Origin: Chlorokybus atmophyticus
Taxonomy: Eukaryota; Streptophyta; Chlorokybophyceae; Chlorokybales; Chlorokybaceae
Reading direction: 5' to 3'
DNA length: 64,000 nucleotides
Assembly (NCBI GenBank): GCA_009103225.1
Contig: RHPI01002503.1
Coordinates: forward strand, 994,396-1,058,395
Shown here one piece after another: positions 1 through 11,160 of this stretch. The notes under the pieces were generated by a model. That model did no database searches. It was not told the origin of the DNA and saw only the letters and a list, made by a program, of their open reading frames with translations. The translations under genes and the position numbers were made by a program. Numbering within the stretch: position 1 is the stretch's first letter; every line of letters starts with the position of its first letter.

Positions 1-979
1 TAGCAAAATTGACTTGGGTCACTCGACCCAACTCTATGCCCCGATAGCACAACGCACCTCGAGGTTCAGGTCTGGCTACCATACAAGCACTATAACTGCA
101 CTGTATACTGTATAACTGCACTGTATAGTGTAAGTTGAGATGAAGCAGCAGTACTGAAGGTTTACTATTGCTAGCCGTGCCATGCAGTCAAAGTTTGGCA
201 AAAGCAAACTGAGATCAATGTGCGTACTGCTGCACATGCGACCAATGTATCATATGTACAAACAATGCGAAACGGAGATGTGCGCGTATACATGGCTGAG
301 CTGGCATGCACAACTACACGGTGCAGCTGGGAAGTGTCAGGTTTCTAGCTATACGGTCTATTACCTACTTGCATTGCGCTTCGTGCACTTGCGTTGCACG
401 AAGAGCAATGCAAGTAGGTGGCAGACCGTTTGTACATAGTGTTGACATATCTGAGTACAGAACTGCGGACCAGCAAGCTGCCGTTGTGCACCAATTGTAT
501 ATGCATTGGAAGCAGTGAACCTGGTTCTTGCGCTTGCATGTTGTCATGCAGGTGTGCCTTGAAGCGCCTCCACTTTTGTGAGGGCACAATGGCATACTTT
601 GTTCCGTTGAAAACATGCAGTTGTCTCAACGCTACTGCGTGTCCTCAGAGGCATGACAATGCTAGATTAACAAGCTCGAAGTCTCTGTTGTTGTTCGGAT
701 GTGAGGTTGCTACTATTGACAGATGTAGTCATATCCAGTCAAAAACGCAACCACCATTGCAGCAAACCCCCACGTGGGCAGTACATGGTAAATTGCTATT
801 TGCTATACCCGGTAACACACTGCTGCCACATGATGATGCTCAGCCAATGTTCATTGCACGCAAGCCACCGCTTGAGACAGGCCACTATTGCACACTTTAC
901 ATGGACCTAACTGCTGATTGTCGCTAACATAACATTCCAAAGACCTGAAGCAGGACAGTCTGCACAAGTCCTCGCGGCG
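1..979. other. gene-free left edge
   Basis: I recognise no gene here. The longest open frame (418-927, plus, 169 codons) has no familiar motif, is cysteine-rich in a scattered way, and starts inside a hairpin. The stretch lies downstream of the minus-strand acetyltransferase and may include its 3' UTR. The only clear structure is the long hairpin at 353-429. Confidence 0.5.
353..429. repeat. long near-perfect hairpin
   Basis: Bases 364-387 pair with 395-418 over 24 positions with a single mismatch (G378/A404) around a 7-nt loop. The pairing resumes outside a small internal loop, where 353-359 pairs with 423-429. The total is about 31 paired positions in 77 nt. Either strand could fold into a stem the size of a microRNA precursor, but there is no evidence of transcription. 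Similar short-loop inverted repeats recur in the window, so a local fold-back duplication is an equally good origin. Confidence 0.85.
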
Positions 980-1825
980 TCAAAGCCGGGCATGTTCAGG
1001 CAACTGCGCGGCCTGCTTGGGTTGCAACATTGGAAGCGAGCCCACGAGACGGTACAGCAGCCTGCACATGGCTTTGCCTGCGTTTCCTATCGCCTGGACA
1101 GTGAGAAGCGGCCTGCTGCCGCCATTGACATAAGCAATGTACAGAAACGCATCATGCAGCTCGCCATGGACAGTGTAGAAACCACGAAGGCGTCTCAATT
1201 TGGTGAAGCCCAGCTTGTGGTATAGCGCCTGCGCTGCCAGGTTGTAGCAAATGACGTGCAGGTACACTGCTCGGCAATTACTCAGTGCCTGTGCATGCTC
1301 GGTGACTTTCTGCACCAACATGGATGCCAGCCCGCGGTGTCGGAAAGAGTGCAACACTCCCAGTGTCAGAATGTATACGAGCCTTCGGTCTTCACGCAAA
1401 ACAGACGCGAGCTCAAACCCTAGCACGTCCGCATCGCTTGCATCAGAAGCCTTGACCACACGGGCCGTCACAAAGCTGACCAGAACACCATCCTCAACTT
1501 TGATGCCGGCCAATGCATCTGCATCGCGCGTGTCTGCATGCGTTGCCACACCTGCCCAAGAGATGATGCCACGCGTGTTCACAGCTGAGACGTAGAAGGA
1601 CTCTTCGTAGTCGATGGGGAACATCGCGCGGTGGCATTGCTTGAGAGCGTGAAAGTCGGATGGTTTAAGCGGCCGAAACTTGATTGAGGTTTCACAGACT
1701 GACGGGTTACACACTGCGTTGGCATTATCAAGCCCGCGTGGCGACACAGGAGGTAACAGCATCCCGTCGTCCTTGGTTGGTGTCTTTGCGATGACAACTG
1801 CATCCATTATAGCCTGATTGTCCAT
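980..1825 (-). CDS. Naa60/MCC1-like GNAT N-acetyltransferase
   Basis: This single-exon frame of 281 codons encodes a GNAT-fold acetyltransferase. It best resembles the Naa60 (NatF) family, called histone acetyltransferase MCC1 in plants. Members acetylate N-termini of membrane proteins at the Golgi or plasma membrane, and histone acetylation has also been reported. The family pattern starts near residue 48 (IKFRPLKPSDF) and includes FPIDYEESFY and VYILTLGVLHSFRHRGLASM. The latter holds the acetyl-CoA-binding R-x-x-G-x-A/G loop. YLHVICYNLAAQALYHKLGF follows. The first 45 residues are an extension beyond the usual start, so the second methionine (residue 7) or a later one may be the true start. 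The start codon lies only 53 bp downstream of the BLOC1S1 stop codon on the same strand, so the two genes may share a transcript. The family call is confident; substrate and location are inferred. Confidence 0.88.
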   Translation of the reverse strand: MDNQAIMDAVVIAKTPTKDDGMLLPPVSPRGLDNANAVCNPSVCETSIKFRPLKPSDFHALKQCHRAMFPIDYEESFYVSAVNTRGIISWAGVATHADTRDADALAGIKVEDGVLVSFVTARVVKASDASDADVLGFELASVLREDRRLVYILTLGVLHSFRHRGLASMLVQKVTEHAQALSNCRAVYLHVICYNLAAQALYHKLGFTKLRRLRGFYTVHGELHDAFLYIAYVNGGSRPLLTVQAIGNAGKAMCRLLYRLVGSLPMLQPKQAAQLPEHARL

Positions 1826-1878
1826 TCATTGCATGCACGTGGCAGCTGGACACCAACGCTTGGCTTGCTGCCACACTG

Positions 1879-2567
1879 CTACACTTTGAGCCCCGTTGCC
1901 TGCTGCTCTGTAGCAACCACGTCCAATGCTCTTGCAAGCTTCGCACTATCCTTTTCTATGGCTTTCAGCCAGTTTTCGAAATCGCCAAAGTCCTGAATAA
2001 GTTTCACATATATTCCTCAACAACTTGCCAGCGTCAAAATATATATATATATAGCAGTAGCACAGCAGCCTTGCACTGCTTTAGCACAACCGGCACCATA
2101 TTCTGCTTGTGTGAATGGGTGCACGCACTGTTGTTTTTAACAACTTGCGTACCAACCTTCAGAGCAGCGTCCAGTGAGGTCAGCAGAGTCTGACCGCTTG
2201 CCGTGTGCTTAACAAAGGCGTTGGCAGCACCGTGGAGAGAGCGCGTCTCAGCCTGCACAAGTGGTGTCCGTTGTTGCATCATATGGCGCATGGGAAAGCA
2301 AGCGTCGTCAAGTGTCCAACAGAAACATACCTCTAGACGACGCTGAAGCAGGAAGCAGTTTGCCACACCAGAGTTCACAGCGTCGACACAACTTTCGCAG
2401 AAGGCACCTGCCATAGCCCCGGCGACACGCCTTGCCTGGTCTGCAAAGTGTGGTTCAGTTGCCAACGACGAAGGAAACCGTAGATCAATCGAACACTCAG
2501 CTGTCCTCCGCGACATCACATCCTCAGAAACAACACTTGAAGTGACATAGCTTGCGCTCTGAAGCAA
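1879..2567 (-). CDS. BLOC1S1: BLOC-1 subunit 1 (BLOS1/GCN5L1)
   Basis: Three exons read on the minus strand: 2567-2331, 2252-2157 and 1992-1879. The introns have donors GTATGT and GTTGGT and acceptors GCAG and TCAG, and both are phase 0. The joined protein is 148 residues, close to the usual 125-150. It follows the BLOS1 pattern: a helix ending in VNSGVANCFLLQRRLE, then a second helix reaching LDAALK, then GDFENWLKAIEKD, which matches the family's GDxENWxxxIExD motif. BLOS1 is a coiled-coil subunit of the BLOC-1 and BORC complexes on endosomes and lysosomes. In plants it takes part in endosome-to-vacuole sorting through sorting nexin 1. The start is uncertain; methionine 18 is an alternative to the chosen one. 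The stop lies 53 bp before the start of the acetyltransferase. Confidence 0.88.
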
Positions 2568-3325
2568 GCGACCTCAGCTGGGCTGGGATTGCTTCAGAAA
2601 CCTCTAGTACTCCTGGCAAATCTAAACCAAGCAAACTCAGTTGTTTGCCTCCACCGCAACAACAACCTAACCCTCAATAACAGATCAATGGATGGAGATT
2701 GCGTTTTGAAGCAATTGCCCAGCTGTGATCGCCTCTCTATAACTCCATGCTGCAACACATGGCCAGTTGCTCTGCAGCAAGGTAAGCGATCCGGCTGGGA
2801 TCGCTTGCCTTGCTGCAGAGCAAGGACTCCATCACTCTGTGGCAAATCCACGGCGACACTGCCTGCTGGCATTCCAGCACATGTCGTCGCTTCAAGAGCC
2901 AACAATGACTTGACGATGACTGCGCTGCTTATTGTTGAGCAGTGCGGCACACACGCGTGTAGCGCACTGACCATTGTTGTCCTTGAGGGCCAGCTGCCGG
3001 TGCGCATGCTCTCGCAGAAGCGCCGCAAACATCACACATGAAGCGCTCCCTAGCAACCAGCAACTCAGACAAGCAGGCCCGGCAGGCCGTGAGGCTCACA
3101 GGCGGCCCCCCGCAGCTAAGCTTGCAACGCAGCTGCCACATTCAAACTTGCAACCGATCAAACACAGTCAGCTGCAGCGACGTGGTGCACGCTGCAAACC
3201 TCATAAGTTGGGCGCAGCCGGGCATCACTAGCTCCTGCGAAAGTGAGCAGATTTGCATGCTAAGCAGGCATTAGGGTTTCAGCTGTGGCGGTGGCGGCGG
3301 TGAGGGTGTCGTTGTTGTAGGGCAG
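2568..3325. other. divergent intergenic region, BLOC1S1/PRP39
   Basis: This stretch lies between the minus-strand BLOC1S1 gene and the plus-strand PRP39 gene and presumably holds both promoters. Overlapping open frames on both strands (2589-3041 plus, 2594-3028 minus) owe much of their openness to the inverted repeat they share, and neither resembles a known protein. No TATA-like box is convincing. The last 60 bases before the PRP39 start are GGC/GGT-rich. Confidence 0.5.
2767..2823. repeat. 26-bp perfect hairpin
   Basis: Bases 2767-2792 pair with 2798-2823. All 26 positions pair, one as G-U, around a 5-nt loop. The arms contain CTGCAGCAAGG and its complement. The hairpin sits in the shared upstream region of BLOC1S1 and PRP39. 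It could be a cruciform or small-RNA precursor, or one of the fold-back duplications seen elsewhere in the window. Confidence 0.9.
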
Positions 3326-6300
3326 ATGGCGGGAGCCATGGCAGAGGCTGTTGCAATGGAGGCGTCAGTTTCTGAAGTACCTGTCGCAGATGCTGGCGAC
3401 GCTGCGGCCGCAGCCGCCACCACTGCGGCACCAATTGACGTCTCATACGCCGCGCAGGGTGCGGAAGCTCAAAGCTATGCTGGTAAGAGTTGAATGTGTG
3501 TAACAGTCACTGCTGTGTCAGTTGAACGACAACTGGGGCTCGTGCGAGTACTGAAGCAGTTGCATTGTCAGCAAACCTTGCAAGTCACGCTGGCAAATCA
3601 ACAACCAACACTGCCTGCATGTCCATGCACGCATTGCAGTTCTTCAACTTCACACAGCGTTATCAAGAACAACATTCCGTGTTGCAAGACTGTGTCGTTG
3701 TGATTCACTTACATGGTTCTTTGATCTGCACAGCACAAGCCACTACTGCAGCTGCCACTGAGCCGGAGCCAACTCAGTTATCTGAATATGATCAGTACTG
3801 GAACGTTGTGAAAGCAAATCCCGCAGACTTCAACACTTGGACACAGCTCATTGCTGTTGCTGAGCGGACGGTATGCCGGCTGTTCTCTAGCTAGTTATTC
3901 TTGCATTGTCTCGTCGTGCAGTCGCTTGATAGTTGTATCTACAGGGCGAGCTGGAAAAGATACGCGCAGTATTTGACGCATTCTTTGTGGACTACCCTCT
4001 CTGCTATGGCTACTGGAAGAAGTATGCGGATCATGAGTTGCACTTGGGTGCTCCAGACACTTCCGTGGGCTTGGCAAGGGCAGTTTACGAGCGTGCAGTG
4101 GTTGCGGTCGCGCACAGTGTGGATATCTGGACGCATTATTGCACCTTCCTGCTGGAAAAATCCGAAAACCAGGATGAGATCCGCAGGTACGGAAGCCAGC
4201 TCATCTGGTAGCCAGTGGTGTTTGAGTCTAGGTGCATGCTTCCCCAACTGATCCGACTCACTTTGTTTTGAGCCTCTGAGATCGTGAACGCAAGGGGGCA
4301 TTACCTGCTACATACGGAGGCCTGTTCATCTTGCACCCAATCACAGTTTTGCATGCTCATGCGTCAAAGCATTGTTGGTGCTGCAAGCATTGTTGGGCGT
4401 GTCCTGCCGTTGTCGGTAGATAACAACCATGAGGCTCGCATGCAAGCGGTCATGATGTTGGAGTGACGATGCCATTGGGCACATATGTGCAGACACATCT
4501 TCCCCTTGAGCACGTCCTGTCTCGAGAACCTTAGGGTTAACTGATGGAAGGTACCGTTTCTCGGTGAAGCCTTCGGTGTAAACCCTTTTGGCGAGCAGGC
4601 GTTGCATTCTCATGGCATGGCCATGAGGCAGGTTACCTGAATCATGGTGCTAATGTCTGTCTTTGCGTCCACGCAGTGCATTTGAGAAGGCGGCTGAAGT
4701 CATTGGCACGGACTATGTGTCACATATGTTTTGGGATAAGTACCTGGAGTACGTATTTTCGACGCAAGACTACCGGAGAGCAGCGGCAGTGTACACGCAG
4801 ATCCTGCATATCCCTCTGCAGCAGCTGGATAGATACTGGACCAGGTAATACTGTGACCTTGCTATCTGCTTGCAGTGCAGGCTACGTGTGGCCAGAAGCT
4901 AACAATCTGTACCTGATTGGCAGCCTCAAGCAGTTCGCAACTTCCCGACCCTTGGAAGAGTTGCAAACGGCTGAGGAAGTTGCAGAGGCTGCAACAGCTG
5001 CTGCAGAAGTTGCTCCTTTTGAAGCGACAGCAGAGCTTACAGCTGACAACTCTGAAGTTGCTGATGGTGAAGCAGCAGCTGATGGTGCGATTGCATCCAG
5101 TGCAAAGCCTTCTGAGCTGACAGACAAGGACAAATGGCTTGCTGTACGGGAAGCTATCTACCTGGCAACAAAGCAGGAGGATGCCAATATTCGAGATTTT
5201 GAGCTTGCTATTAAGCGTCCGTACTTCCATGTCAAGCCTCTGGATGACATGCAGTTACTGAACTGGCATAGGTATATAGATTCAAAGGAGCAGAGCGCGA
5301 ACAATACCAAGGTAGAACTTGCTGTCAAGCTTTCTTGCAAACACTTGTTCTGCGAGGTGTAAATTCCCAAACATGACCGCTGTGCACAGGTGACAAAGCT
5401 CTATGAGCGCTGCCTTGTGGCATGTGCAAACTACCCAGAGTTTTGGATCCGGTATGTGAGCTGGCTGGACAAGAATGTGACTGCTGATGGCGCCAGGGAG
5501 GCCCTGAGTCGCGCAACTGATACCTTTGTCAAGGTGCGTCACTGTCCTGTGTTGATGACAAGACCATGTGTAAGCTGCATGCATCATTGGGTTTTGTGCA
5601 CAGAGGAAAACGGAGGCTCACTTGTTCGCTGCGCGCTTTGAGGAGCAACATGGGAACATTGATGTGGCTCGGCAACACTACGCACATCTTCTCTCAATGG
5701 TCGCACCTGGGCTTCTCAAAGCTATCGTTGCAAGCGCCAATATGGAGCGGCGGCAGGTATGCTTTGCAACTGCAGCTTCTTCACTCGCTTTGGCGCCTCT
5801 TACTGATTTACTTGCGTAGGGTGACATGCCTGCTGCTCGCCGTGTCTATGAGGCTGCCTTAGATGGCGAACAGTCCAAAGAGGACTCCAAGCTGTTGCCA
5901 TTGTTGTGTGTTCAGTACATGCGCTTCCTGGATCAGGTATGAGCGGCATAGGGTGTTCACCTTGCACATGCACCTTGACAATGTCTGTAATATGTATATG
6001 CAGGCTATCTCCGATGTCGACCGCGCGCGAGAGATCTACACACTTGCACTGGAAAAAGCATCCAGTAGCAGGCTTGTGTGGGAGGTATGTATGTGTATAG
6101 CAGCTGCTTGGGAAGGCTGCTATTGTTCAACAGCCGTAACAAGTGGTTCCTGCAGGCGGCAGTAGCTCTTGAGATCAGACACAAGGATAGTGCACGCGCG
6201 GTCGCACTGTATGAACGGGCTCTGTCTGATGACGCAGGCAACAAACTGAGTATGTCGGATCGTGAAGATCTATCTGTGCAGTGTCTTGAGGTATGCTGTC

Positions 6301-7036
6301 TGGTAACAGTACGGAACTTGTCATGCTTCTGTCGTTATTCGTAGCTGCTGTGTTTATCTTCATGATGGGCTTGGTTGCAGTTCCTTGACCTCCAAGGTGA
6401 CCAAGCAGCGCTGGCAGCTGCAGAGGAACGCCACAACAAGTTATTCCCTCCCCAGTCTGCCCGTCCACCAGAGTCGCGCAAACGTCCTGGTGATGCTAGC
6501 GGTGAGCCAAACAAAAAGGCACAGCGGACCAACGCACCAGCAGGCTATGCACCTGCCGCGAATGGCCATGCTGCGTCATCAGGGTACCAGTACGGTGCCC
6601 AGGCTGGCTACCAGCAGCCTTATGGACAGTACGCTGCCCCATATGCGGCTCCACAGCAGGTATATCCTCAATGTCTTGTGTCGCTCTGAGCGTCTTGCGA
6701 TGCACATTCCAATTGCAAGCACTAACCTGCATTTCCCACTGCCAGCCTGCCTATGCTGGATACGGGTATGCGGCGGGTTATGGTGCAGCGCCTGCACAGC
6801 AGGCATATGCAGCTCCACAGGCATATGCATACGGCCAGTCACAGCCTTACGCACAAACAGTATGTCGCCGAATGATTTGTCCTGTTTTCGCTGGACATCC
6901 CAGTTGTACTGCATCAAGAGACCCGCGAGCAGTGGTTTAACACATTACTGTTTTTCGATTGCAGGCTGCGTACACTGGCTCCTACTCTGCACCACAGTCG
7001 CAGGCGTATTATCAAGGCTACTACCAGCAGCAATAG
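3326..7036 (+). CDS. PRP39: pre-mRNA-processing factor 39 (U1 snRNP-associated)
   Basis: Thirteen exons: 3326-3482, 3734-3870, 3945-4186, 4677-4844, 4924-5311, 5390-5533, 5604-5756, 5820-5936, 6004-6084, 6156-6290, 6381-6659, 6746-6859 and 6965-7036. All introns are GT-AG and the phases join into 728 residues. Prp39 is a scaffold of half-a-TPR (HAT) repeats that binds U1 snRNP and helps define 5' splice sites in the nucleus. HAT repeats run from about residue 65 to 575. Examples are [47 protein letters not shown] and [17 protein letters not shown]. An acidic, alanine-rich insert (about 255-305) separates the two halves of the repeat array. The start is the first in-frame methionine, with a second five codons on. 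The C-terminal 140 residues are low-complexity, rich in Tyr, Gln, Ala, Gly and Pro, and end in QGYYQQQ. Confidence 0.93.
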
Positions 7037-9397
7037 CCCCTGGTGCAGGCAGCTAGAGCAGGCCTTCAGCACGGTTGAATGCCTTCTGGATCCTGACGCT
7101 TGAGGGTTGCGAGGGTATATTTACCTGTCGCAACTGTCATGCTGATAACGCAGTCAGGCTTATTGAATCTGCTCGTACTTCACCAACCTGTGCTCGCTGG
7201 TTACTATGCGCTGACGCTCATATGCACCCAACAAAACAGTTCTGGTAGCCCTAACTGTTGTACATCGCGCGCGTCCCATGTCGCACACTTTGTCCAACTG
7301 GGAGTACCATGTAATGCTCAGGGTGTACGACTGTAGCCGCAATATCATGTGCTGGTGCAGACACGAAGGGTGCTCGAATCAGGATGTCATCTTGTTAAAC
7401 AAGATGTTCCACATTGTCTTGTTGAAGTGACCGCAGTGGCACGTGAGCCAAGGTGAACATCGCAGGAAGGTGTGTTGCACAGAGTTAGTAAGCAAGGCAA
7501 GAACTCCGGGCTGCGGTGTGACACCGCATTTGGCTTCCAAAGTCCAATTGACCAACTGATTTCGTTTGCATACAGGAGATTGCACAAAGAAGGCACTAAT
7601 CACAACTCATGGTCGTGTTCGCAAATGACTGTTTGCGTTTTTTTATATTCATAATAGTAAAGTAAGAGTTTGATGAGCTTGCTTTCACCTTGGCTTGGTT
7701 TATCATCCGATAAAAGAAAACACACGGAGAGCTTAGTGGTGAGGGGGATTCTTGAGGCCTTGGATTTAAATATTGATTGTGCTCTAAATGCAATAAATAT
7801 GCGGTCACATGTATAAAGATCTAAGACACTAGTCGACAGTGTAGTCAGCTTGAAGTTGTCACACCTTGTTGTAAGCACAGAATGCTTGATAATTAACGCT
7901 GCCATAACAGTGTGTACCGTCATTGATAGGTCTTACTATTACAAGCAATGCATTGGGAAAATGGCAATAACTACATAATATAACTTAAAATAATAGCGAA
8001 ATGAACTGTTATAATACGCTACTTGCATATCCACATTGTTGTGTCGTGGAATTGCTCACTTAAGCACCGTGCATTTCACCGTTTATATATACCTCATGGT
8101 AAGACTTAAATACCCAACGGCAATAATTATCGCAACAACTTGTAAAGATATAATATTAAGCACTTACTCTAAAATTTCATGATTGAGCAATCTCTTATAT
8201 GTGTATATATAAATGATGAAAGGAACTTACTTGCAATGATGATGAGTGAGCATTGACTCGTGTATATATATATATGAGTGCTTGTGGCATGTCCATGCAA
8301 CAATGCATATGTGAAACTAAAGCGATACACTTATATCTACATAAAATATATGGACATACTTTATCAAGACACATTTGCACTAAACAGATATGCGTGAGGG
8401 GCTTATGACCATCTTTAAAGACGTGTGTGCAAGCATAAGCTAAAAATTCTATATGTTAATGTCCGTCCTGATACATAATTACACAACGACGAGTAAAGCA
8501 ACATTTATATCATGTTACTATAAATTGTTTTATCTAATTAGTGTGCAATCATGCATGTTGATCATGTGTTACATATATGATGTATTATATTGCTGAAACG
8601 TTTGCGCGCCATTTTGCATTAACTTAAAGCAATCAAATGCTTTCGTCATCACGCATGTATTGAAATTCTTGCATTATTATATATAATTCTGCAAAGATGA
8701 TGTTACTATGTACGATAGCCAAAATTCGCCTTCAACACATATGACTGTCGAGTTCGCTATGCTTGCCTAAATAAGTGTGATTATCTTATGACACTTGTGC
8801 CAATGGCTTCACGAAGACCCCGAGTGTTTTGTCCTATTAAACGTCTCGCACGGTAAGCTCGTCTTGTATTATTGGCTTGCATAATGTATGTCACATGTTC
8901 GCTTGCTGTAGCACAAAGGTATACAGCCTGTATACTCGTAAGCTACAACTATCATACATCACATTTGTTTGTAGCTCATCATCTGTGAGTCGCAACTATG
9001 AGAAATAAGCTGTCAAGAACATCTCGTACTGATGACACAATATGTCATGACCCATCATCATAACGGTTTTCGGTAATTCGCCATGAGTACAGTATGACCT
9101 CGTTCCAAACGACATATGTACTCCTTACATTTTGTCTCGTGTAAAAAGGGTCTTTTTGCTCGATGTAAATGTTAATGTTTAACATCGAGGTTGCGTCACA
9201 AACATCACACACGTTACATCGTGTGATGTTGTGACATGTTATACATGTTACACATTTATTTATGTTTAGTATAACTTGATGCTTACATATCATGTCGATT
9301 AATGAGGGTGCATTCCTTAATGCACCCTCCGTGTAAGAAAGTTGATGGTATCAAGGTCTCCTACTGCAAGGCGTCTTGCTCTTAGAATGAAAAAATT
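7037..9397. other. AT-rich gene-free region
   Basis: The first 300 bases are probably the PRP39 3' UTR and flank. From about 7600 the base composition turns AT-rich, with TA-repeat tracts such as 8265-8275, and stop codons fill all frames. No open frame resembles a protein. A short perfect hairpin (9304-9314 with 9319-9329, 4-nt loop) lies near the right end, and several small palindromes lie around 9170-9260. I see no tRNA, rRNA or transposon signature. Confidence 0.6.
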
Positions 9398-9479
9398 TTG
9401 AGTGGTAAAGATCCGTTGCCCAAAATGTCGCTTACCAGGCGAGATCTCTCTTACTCGGAGGCCTCTAATGGAGAGGTTA

Positions 9480-9950
9480 TACTGTACCAGTCGGAGTCGG
9501 AACCCTTCCGTCTACGGAGACGCCCGCGGAGACCCGCGGAGACACCGGACGGCCGGCGCGCGACCGGAACCCCGCCGCGCGGCCGGCGCCCCGCCGGCCC
9601 CGCGCGTCTCCGGTTAACCGAGGCGTCGGCGGTCGACGCGCACGCGCCGACGCTGACGCCATTAACGTCGGCGGCCACGCCCGTTGCAATGTGGTCTGGG
9701 CGGGCGGGAAGGCGGCAAGCTCCTTGCCGCCTCCGCCCGGCAAGCAGCGGAGAGAGGGCGGCGGAGGGCAGGGTGGTGTGGGCGAAGCGGAGAGGGCAGG
9801 GTGGCGTGGGCGAACCGGAAGGTGGCGAGCTTTTCGCCGCCTGCTCCCTGCAGGCAGCGGAGAGACGGCTGCGCTGGGCAGGGTGGTGTGGGCCGGCGAG
9901 AGGGCGATGGGTGACTGGCGGTGAGTGGGGCGCGAGCGAAGCAGCTGCTT
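9480..9950. repeat. GC-rich island with degenerate internal repeats
   Basis: Base composition jumps from AT-rich to very GC-rich at about 9480. The phrase GGGCAGGGTGG recurs near 9767, 9797 and 9876, each followed by a variant of TGTGGGC, and GCAGCGGAGAGA recurs twice. Overlapping open frames on both strands (for example 9398-9967 plus and 9662-10126 minus) are arginine-, proline- and alanine-rich artefacts of composition. It could be a CpG-island-like promoter or the remnant of a GC-rich repeat; I cannot decide. Confidence 0.5.
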
Positions 9951-10133
9951 TGTCGTTTGTAGGTTAGGTTTTCATAAGTGTTCAATCGTTGGCTTGTTAG
10001 CAGTCGCTGCAGTTGCAGGGGGTGTTCTGTGCCTAGGGTTGTTTTATTTAATGAATGGCTTACAAGACTGCAAGAGTGTGTATTCTGACATTTGCAGGGT
10101 TGTTGTGTGTGTATACACGCACGCATACACGCA

Positions 10134-10667
10134 CATTACATGTAGCAACTGTAAGAGTGTGACTGGCGAACAATTGCAGTGTTTGTTTTAAGTGTATGCG
10201 TGCACACGCATGCAAGCGTACACACACACTATATGCACGCAGCAGCTGTACCAGTGTATGCGTGTGTACTTGACTGCGCACGCACACTGCATGCAGCAAC
10301 TGTAAGAGTGTGTGACTGGGGAACAATTGCAGTGTTTGTTATAAGTGTAGGCGTGCACAAGCATGCATGCGTACACTCACACACACAATGCACGCAGCAG
10401 CCATTACATGTAGCAACTGTAAGAGTGTGACTGGCGAACAATTGCAGTGTTTGTTTTAAGTGTATGCGTGCACACGCATGCAAGCGTACACACTCACTAT
10501 ATGCACGCAGCAGCTGTACCAGTGTATGCGTGTGTACTTGACTGCGCACGCACACTGCATGCAGCAACTGTAAGAGTGTGTGACTGGGGAACAATTGCAG
10601 TGTTTGTTATAGGTGTAGGCGTGCACAAGCATGCATGCGTACACTCACACACACAATGCACGCAGCA
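10134..10667. repeat. 268-bp tandem repeat, two copies plus partial units
   Basis: Copy 1 (about 10134-10401) and copy 2 (about 10402-10667) are nearly identical with a 268-bp period. Each is built from smaller diverged units containing TGCAGCAACTGTAAGAGTGT, GAACAATTGCAGTGTTTGTT and CGTGCACACGCATGC. Related partial units flank both sides (10060-10133 and 10668-10800). The alternating purine-pyrimidine stretches (CACACGCATGCAAGCG) could favour Z-DNA. Open frames here repeat with the same period and are not genes. Confidence 0.85.
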
Positions 10668-10799
10668 GCTGAACGGGTGTACTCGTGTGTACTTGACTTG
10701 TACTTGACTGGCAATAGTTGCAGGGTTTGTTGTATGTGTAGGCGTGCACATGCACGCGCACACATACGCACAGTGCACGCAGCAGCTGTACAAGTCTAA

Positions 10800-11160
10800 G
10801 TGTGTACATGACGGGCGACAGTTGTAGTGCTCAGTTGTATTGGTTAGCTAAGTTGTTTGAAAAAGAATTGGCCCTGGGTGGTCAGCCTTGCAGTCATAGT
10901 GTAGGTGGTAGCTGAGTAACTAGATTAGTAAAGCCCCGTGGTAAGTAGTACTTGCTGCTGTTGGCATGCTGTGCGCTCATTACTTGAATGTAACATGCAT
11001 GGACATACGCACCTCATTTCATGTACATTGTGGCACATGTATCTACACAGCCAGCCAGCACCAATTCCCGCCCACTTCACTTACAGGTACACTACCTAGA
11101 CTTCAAGCATGGCTATCAATGTGCTTATGTATACACACATGTACATGCTCAACTCTTAAC
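10800..11160. other. 3' flank of the recombinase gene
   Basis: No gene is seen. The stretch separates the tandem repeat from the stop codon of the minus-strand recombinase gene and probably holds its 3' UTR. Confidence 0.5.

Noticed and set aside
418-927. 169-codon protein at the left edge
   Set aside because: No homology pattern, scattered cysteines, and a start inside a hairpin. Chance open frame is likelier.
1879-2567. A single fused BLOC1S1-acetyltransferase protein
   Set aside because: A stop codon ends BLOC1S1 and the acetyltransferase is in another frame. No splice pair was found that would join them.
9398-10126. Arginine/proline-rich OR alanine-rich proteins on both strands
   Set aside because: They are open on both strands because of extreme GC content, with no conserved motif or splice structure.
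10060-10793. Repeated Cys/Val/His-rich frames
   Set aside because: They recur with the 268-bp DNA period and exist on both strands, so they are repeat shadows.
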